Assembly: GCA_016937035.1 (NCBI GenBank)
Contig: JAFGWS010000169.1
Coordinates: 1-24,710 of the forward strand
Direction: 5' to 3'
DNA from: Pontiellaceae bacterium
GTDB lineage: Bacteria; Verrucomicrobiota; Kiritimatiellia; Kiritimatiellales; Pontiellaceae
DNA length: 24,710 nucleotides
Position 1 is the first letter of the stretch, and every line of letters starts with the position of its first letter. Under the pieces are notes generated by a model. That model did no database searches and was not told where the DNA came from. It was given only the letters and a program-made list of their open reading frames with translations. Shown piece after piece: positions 20,463 through 24,710 of the stretch. The position numbers were made by a program, and so were the translations under genes.

Positions 20463-22607
20463 ATGGCAAACAATAAACAAATCGAGGAACTCAATCTGTT
20501 CGGTGACGACGATCTGAACGGGAAGCAGGAAGAGTCGGTTCAGGACGAAGAATATCTGGAGGGGATGGCTCAGGACGGGGAACCTTTAACGGACGCCGCC
20601 GGGGAAGTTGCTTCCGACGGCAAGATAAGGTTTGATCCGCTGCGGGGCGACCACGGTCCGCTCAAGCGGTTGGTTGACGATAACTTTCTCCAATATGCCT
20701 CCTACGTGATCTGCGACCGCGCCATTCCGGCATTGGAAGATGGATTAAAGCCGGTGCAGCGTCGTATTCTCCATGCGCTGAAGGAAAAGGATGACGGCCG
20801 CTTTATTAAGGTGGCCAATATTGTCGGCCATACCATGCAGTATCATCCGCACGGCGATGCTTCGATCGCCGACGCCTTGGTCACGCTCGCGAATAAACGC
20901 TATCTGATCGAAGGTCAGGGAAACTATGGTAACATTTACACGGGCGACCGTGCGGCGGCTTCGCGGTATATTGAATGCCGCCTAACCAATCTTGCCCGAA
21001 ATGAAATTTTCAATAAGGAGCTGACCGAATGGATTCCCAGCTACGACGGACGAAATAAAGAGCCGGTCTCGCTGCCGTCGAAGCTCCCGCTTATGCTGAT
21101 GCTCGGTGCGGACGGCATTGCGGTCGGCCTTTCCACCAGCATTCTGCCGCACAACTTTATTGAACTGCTCGAGGCGCAGATTGAAATCCTTCGCGAAAAA
21201 AAACGGGAGCCCGTCGAACTCCATCTTCTGCCCGACTTTCAGACCGGCGGGCTCATGGATGTGTCGGAATATAATAAGGGCAACGGTAAAATTAAACTGC
21301 GCGCACGGATTGAGCCGCACAAAAACAACCGGCTGATCATCACCGAAGTCCCGCACGGCGTGACGACCGATGTGCTGATGACGTCCATCGAAGATGCCGT
21401 GAAGAAAAAAAAGGTGCCGGTTCGCGCAATCGATGATTTTACGGCGGGAAAAGTGGAAATCGAGCTGACACTTTCGCCGGGGGCCTCGCAGGAAAAGGCC
21501 GTGCAGGCGCTGTATGCCTTTACGAAATGTGAAACGTCCGTTTCCAGTCGACTGGTTTGTCTGCGCAAAAACCGTCCGGTGGAAATGACCGTGGATGAAG
21601 TGCTGCGGGAAAATACAAGCCGGTTGTTAATCATCCTTGAGAAAGAGCTGCTGTTGCGCAAGGGCAAGCTGCTCGATGATTTTCACAATAAAACGCTGGT
21701 GCAGATTTTTGTGGAAAACCGCCTCTATAAACGCATCGAGGAGTGCGAAACGCTCGAAGCGGTATTTCAGGCGGTTTACGACGGACTGCGTCCGTTTAAA
21801 CATCAGCTCAGGCGCGAGATTGTTGACGAAGATATCGAGATGCTGCTGGGCGTGCGGATCAAGCGCATCTCCCTGTTTGATATCAACAAAAACCGAAAAG
21901 ACATCGAGGATATTCTGACCGAACTCGATGAAGTGGAAAAGAATCTTGGCGCGCTCAACGGATATGCCATCCGCTACCTCAAACGGTTGATCAAAGAATA
22001 CAAAGAGGATTATCCGCGGCTGACCCAGTCTACGAGTTTTACGGAGGTGGAGATTCGCGAGCTCACCGCCACCGAGCTTCAGATTAAGCAGGATGAAAAC
22101 GGGTTCATTGGTACTGCGGTGAAAGGCGAAACGGTGCTCGAATGTTCGTCGCTCGACAAGCTGTTGCTGATCTGGACCGACGGCAAATATCTGGTTGTTC
22201 CGCCGATGGATAAATTTTTTGTGGACAGCAATCTGGAGCGCTGCGAAATCTACAACCGCGAAAAGCTCTTCACGGCGGTATACACCGACAATCGGATCAC
22301 CTATCTCAAGCGCTTTAAGCTCGGCGGTGCGATTATGAACAAAGAATATTATCTGACGCAGGGCGAAAAATCGAAGCTCCAGCTGTTGGTCGAAGGAACG
22401 CCGGAGGCCATTTACGTCAAATACCAGCCGGCGAAAAACCAGCGCATCAATCAGCAGAAGTTTACGCCGACCGACATTGCGGTTAAAGGGGTCAAGTCGC
22501 GCGGTAACCGCATGACGACCAAAGGCATTAAATATGTCGACGTGGAGCCGGGCCGTTGGTGGGATAAAAATGCCGAAAACGACATGCCCTCCGGGACGCT
22601 GTTTTAA
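20463..22607 (+). CDS. parC: DNA topoisomerase IV subunit A-like (ParC/GyrA family)
   Basis: A 714-residue type IIA topoisomerase A subunit, which cuts and passes DNA with a ParE/GyrB partner. The catalytic tyrosine is Y169 in AAASRYIECRLT. The region before it has FLQYASYVICDRAIPALEDGLKPVQRRILHAL and HTMQYHPHGDASI, the family's DNA-gate strings. There is no GyrA-box (QRRGGKG) in the C-terminal domain, which is short and irregular, favouring ParC over GyrA. Residues 1-55 are an acidic extension ahead of the usual start. No parE is adjacent. The ATG at 20463 has only a weak TGGA ahead. The next gene starts 9 bp after the stop, so the two may be co-transcribed. Confidence 0.92.
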   Translation: MANNKQIEELNLFGDDDLNGKQEESVQDEEYLEGMAQDGEPLTDAAGEVASDGKIRFDPLRGDHGPLKRLVDDNFLQYASYVICDRAIPALEDGLKPVQRRILHALKEKDDGRFIKVANIVGHTMQYHPHGDASIADALVTLANKRYLIEGQGNYGNIYTGDRAAASRYIECRLTNLARNEIFNKELTEWIPSYDGRNKEPVSLPSKLPLMLMLGADGIAVGLSTSILPHNFIELLEAQIEILREKKREPVELHLLPDFQTGGLMDVSEYNKGNGKIKLRARIEPHKNNRLIITEVPHGVTTDVLMTSIEDAVKKKKVPVRAIDDFTAGKVEIELTLSPGASQEKAVQALYAFTKCETSVSSRLVCLRKNRPVEMTVDEVLRENTSRLLIILEKELLLRKGKLLDDFHNKTLVQIFVENRLYKRIEECETLEAVFQAVYDGLRPFKHQLRREIVDEDIEMLLGVRIKRISLFDINKNRKDIEDILTELDEVEKNLGALNGYAIRYLKRLIKEYKEDYPRLTQSTSFTEVEIRELTATELQIKQDENGFIGTAVKGETVLECSSLDKLLLIWTDGKYLVVPPMDKFFVDSNLERCEIYNREKLFTAVYTDNRITYLKRFKLGGAIMNKEYYLTQGEKSKLQLLVEGTPEAIYVKYQPAKNQRINQQKFTPTDIAVKGVKSRGNRMTTKGIKYVDVEPGRWWDKNAENDMPSGTLF

Positions 22608-22616
22608 GACTCCTAA

Positions 22617-24257
22617 ATGAAAAAACTCTCCGTCATCCTGTCCGTCGTCGCATTGTCCTCAGGGGCGTTTGCTCAGAATCCTGAATTGTTGAGTCGGTCG
22701 CAGGGATTAGCGCAAGAGGATCTTTTGATCCGGGCGAGCGGGTATGGCGGAACGGGGATTTCGCTGAACGGAATCAACCTGCGATCGCCGTACTCCGCTC
22801 ATTTTAATGCCGATCTGCCCATTCCGGCGATCCTGCTCTCTGAGCCGGAGGCATGGGTGGGGCTGAAAAACAGTTCGGGCTATCCGGTCGGAACCGCCGT
22901 TTATCGGATTCTGCCGCTGGAAGATTTTCTACAGACCACCACGCGTATCGGAACGCAGGAGCGCTACGGAGCGGGCGCGTCGTTTTTCAGCGCCGGTGTC
23001 GGCGGATTCATTGATGCCGAAAAAGCACTGCGGGTGGATGATGACGCCAACGACTTTAACCGCTATTCCGGCGGGCTCGTTCTGCAGAAGATTACCGATG
23101 AATGGCAGTTTGACGTGCTCGCAACCCATCGGCAGAAAATTTTCGGGGCGCAGGGATATTACGGCATCCCGCAGAATATTTATGCCGAGCAGCGCACTGA
23201 CGATTCGCTCCTCTTTATGAGCGCAACGCACGGCGATCTGGACGGCAGCTTTATGCGCATCGCCTCCGCTTTTCGTCGGTTCGACAATGAATACCGCATT
23301 CCCACATCGGCGTTTTCCAGCAACGTTCGGTCGTATCTGAGCTCCGTGATGGCAGAGGGGCGCACGCTTGAAATACAGCACATTGCGCTTTATCTGCGCG
23401 GCGATCTGGAACACGAGGGCGCGGACGGAACGATTGGAAACCACCACCGCACACGCGGCTCGATTCTGTTTCTGCCGCAAGCGCGCTTCGAGCGGTTGAC
23501 GCTCAAGGCGGGATTCAACAGCGTATTTCAAACGGCAGAGTCGGCGGAGTGGCTGCCGCAGGCGGGCGTTGATTTTTATCTAAACGATAACCTGAAGCTT
23601 TATGCCGCCTACTCGGAAACTGTTCAGCAGCCCGATTTTCAGACCCTCTATGATGCCGATCCATACCGGACAGGAAACGCGGCGATCCCGCTGCAGAAGT
23701 CGCAGAACAGCGAGTTGGGCCTCCATCAATACCTTTCCGCATCGCTCGACTGGCGCGCTGCAGTTTTTAATCGGCGACAGCATCATGCGGCGGATTGGGT
23801 GAAGCTGACCGCCGGCGCGCCGGCGTGGACCGCGGTCGATCTGGGGGCGCTGGATGTTTTTGGTGTGGATGCCGCGCTCAACTATTGCGCGTCGGACGAT
23901 CTGCGCTTCGGCCTCTGTTATCAGTGGGCGGTAAAAGACCGTTTCTCGGTTCATTCCGGCCTTTATGAACTCGATTATCCGGAACACCTGCTCGGCTTTT
24001 TCGGCGAGTGGCAGATGACGTCCGAGCTGCGCCTCTTTTTGAAACAGACGCTGCAATTCCAGAGCGATAACCCGGTGCGCACGAGCAATGATTTTGGTTT
24101 CGGAGCTTCGCTGGGCTTGCAATATGCTCCCGATTTCGCCGACAATTTGCTTCTTTCGCTTCAGGTGGACAACCCGTGGGATTCTGATTTTCAGGCTGTG
24201 CCTGGTCTGAAACCGCGCCCTGCAACGGTTTCGGTTGGCATCACCATGAATTGGTAG
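22617..24257 (+). CDS. BtuB-like TonB-dependent outer-membrane receptor, reduced plug
   Basis: A 546-residue outer-membrane protein. A signal peptide (1-19, MKKLSVILSVVALSSGAFA) is followed by a short plug-like part (about 27-100) with LLIRASGYGGTGISLNGINL, echoing the 'iRG ... i.iDGv' of TonB receptor plugs. From about 105 the rest is alternating beta-strand sequence ending in an aromatic residue (VSVGITMNW), the outer-membrane assembly signal. It looks most like BtuB-type receptors. The plug is shorter than the usual 120-150 residues and no TonB box is clear, so transport by TonB is uncertain. It could import cobalamin, which would suit the corrinoid operon, but that is inference. It starts 9 bp after parC without a visible Shine-Dalgarno. 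Confidence 0.75.
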   Translation: MKKLSVILSVVALSSGAFAQNPELLSRSQGLAQEDLLIRASGYGGTGISLNGINLRSPYSAHFNADLPIPAILLSEPEAWVGLKNSSGYPVGTAVYRILPLEDFLQTTTRIGTQERYGAGASFFSAGVGGFIDAEKALRVDDDANDFNRYSGGLVLQKITDEWQFDVLATHRQKIFGAQGYYGIPQNIYAEQRTDDSLLFMSATHGDLDGSFMRIASAFRRFDNEYRIPTSAFSSNVRSYLSSVMAEGRTLEIQHIALYLRGDLEHEGADGTIGNHHRTRGSILFLPQARFERLTLKAGFNSVFQTAESAEWLPQAGVDFYLNDNLKLYAAYSETVQQPDFQTLYDADPYRTGNAAIPLQKSQNSELGLHQYLSASLDWRAAVFNRRQHHAADWVKLTAGAPAWTAVDLGALDVFGVDAALNYCASDDLRFGLCYQWAVKDRFSVHSGLYELDYPEHLLGFFGEWQMTSELRLFLKQTLQFQSDNPVRTSNDFGFGASLGLQYAPDFADNLLLSLQVDNPWDSDFQAVPGLKPRPATVSVGITMNW

Positions 24258-24263
24258 ATATTT

Positions 24264-24290
24264 TAACCACGGAATATACTGAATACACGG
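24264..24290 (+). repeat. Short dispersed-repeat fragment
   Basis: TTAACCACGGAATATACTGA then ATACACGGA is a shortened version of the 'aaccacagatgaacacgga' repeat style also seen at 2360-2391 and 4930-4960. It lies between the receptor gene and the RdgC-like gene. Confidence 0.4.
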
Positions 24291-24353
24291 AAATCGCACC
24301 ATCGACGGCCCTCCGTTCGTTCAGGGAGTTTTAATTTTAACCGGAGTATAGAA

Positions 24354-24710
24354 ATGGGATTTGAGAAGGGATCACTGAGCTTCCGTATGTTTTTTGCATC
24401 GCGGGATCTGGGAACAGAAGACGTGGATAAGTTTTCCGCATCGGCGCTGCCGCCGTTGAATACGCTTGCCGAGGAAGAGGTTCACGGCTGGGTGGCCGGG
24501 CGTCATTTGCTTGATCGTCATATTACGGAAGAGACGGCCTTTCTCGGCGGTTACCTCCGCCTTACGCTGACGCAGGCGAAGAAAAAAGTGCCCGCTTCCC
24601 TGCTGGCCGCTGAATGCGCGGTAGAAGAAATGGCGGTGATGGAGGCCGATGAAAAACAGTATTTGAATCAGCAGGCGCGTTCGGAAATTAAAAAACAGGT
24701 CAAGGAACGC
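24354..24710 (+). CDS. rdgC: RdgC-like protein, 5' part (cut by window end)
   Basis: The first 119 codons of a gene that runs off the window. The start ATG at 24354 follows CCGGAG at 7-nt spacing. The protein opens MGFEKGSLSFRMFFASRDLG, has GWVAGRHLLDRHI, then GGYLRLTLTQAKKKVPASLL and a charged helix with ARSEIKKQVKER. This order (N-terminal beta strand, a GW turn, a strand ending 'K.vP...l', then 'R.eIK..v') matches RdgC, a ring-shaped DNA-binding protein that limits RecA. The resemblance is by pattern, not a single strong motif, and the C-terminal half is missing, so the call is moderate. Confidence 0.55.
   Translation, partial: MGFEKGSLSFRMFFASRDLGTEDVDKFSASALPPLNTLAEEEVHGWVAGRHLLDRHITEETAFLGGYLRLTLTQAKKKVPASLLAAECAVEEMAVMEADEKQYLNQQARSEIKKQVKER

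Noticed and set aside
20463..22607. GyrA
   Set aside because: No GyrA-box and a short C-terminal domain; the layout fits ParC-like proteins better, though a phylogeny would settle it.

Overview
The window looks like chromosomal DNA from a free-living, probably anaerobic bacterium of the PVC superphylum, most likely Kiritimatiellota, Lentisphaerae or a related Verrucomicrobiota lineage (Pontiella-like). This is an inference from gene content and style: a corrinoid/uroporphyrinogen-decarboxylase-type methyltransferase operon, a SPASM radical-SAM enzyme, a DprE2-like dehydrogenase, a TonB-type receptor with a reduced plug, and several families of hairpin-forming dispersed repeats between genes. 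No single marker proves the phylum.

Layout. 1-1190: tRNA-Arg(ACG), then a gene-poor, partly AT-rich stretch with a small lipoprotein gene and what looks like the tail of a dead transposase. 1194-4913: stress block with hslO (redox chaperone Hsp33) and pspF on the minus strand, and pspA-pspB-pspC on the plus strand behind a sigma-54 promoter in the pspF/pspA gap. 4914-8446: an RluA-type pseudouridine synthase and a lipoprotein carboxylesterase on the minus strand, separated by more than 500 bp of hairpin repeats; the esterase has a promoter with a long leader, and a degenerate reading frame lies upstream of it. 8447-12695: a ThiS-ThiF-like fusion, then a tight four-gene cobalamin methyl-transfer operon: corrinoid protein, homocysteine methyltransferase, MetH-activation-like protein and UroD-type methyltransferase. 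12867-16001: a large membrane hybrid histidine kinase.

16064-18112 (minus strand): a two-gene operon with its own sigma-70 promoter, coding for an unrecognised 315-residue protein with a conserved-looking HGC/NPP segment, followed 6 bp later by a radical SAM/SPASM enzyme. 18353-20327: YkgJ-like cysteine-cluster protein, small cupin and SDR dehydrogenase. 20463-24710: ParC-like topoisomerase subunit, BtuB-like outer-membrane receptor, and the start of an RdgC-like gene cut by the window edge.

How they work together. PspF with PspABC is a complete envelope-stress module. The corrinoid operon reads as a split methionine synthase whose methyl donor is probably set by the UroD-type enzyme instead of methyl-tetrahydrofolate, and the kinase just downstream may sense a related signal. 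The radical SAM pair is the best candidate for an undescribed system: its partner could be a substrate for peptide or protein modification. All functional links beyond family assignment are inferences from context.
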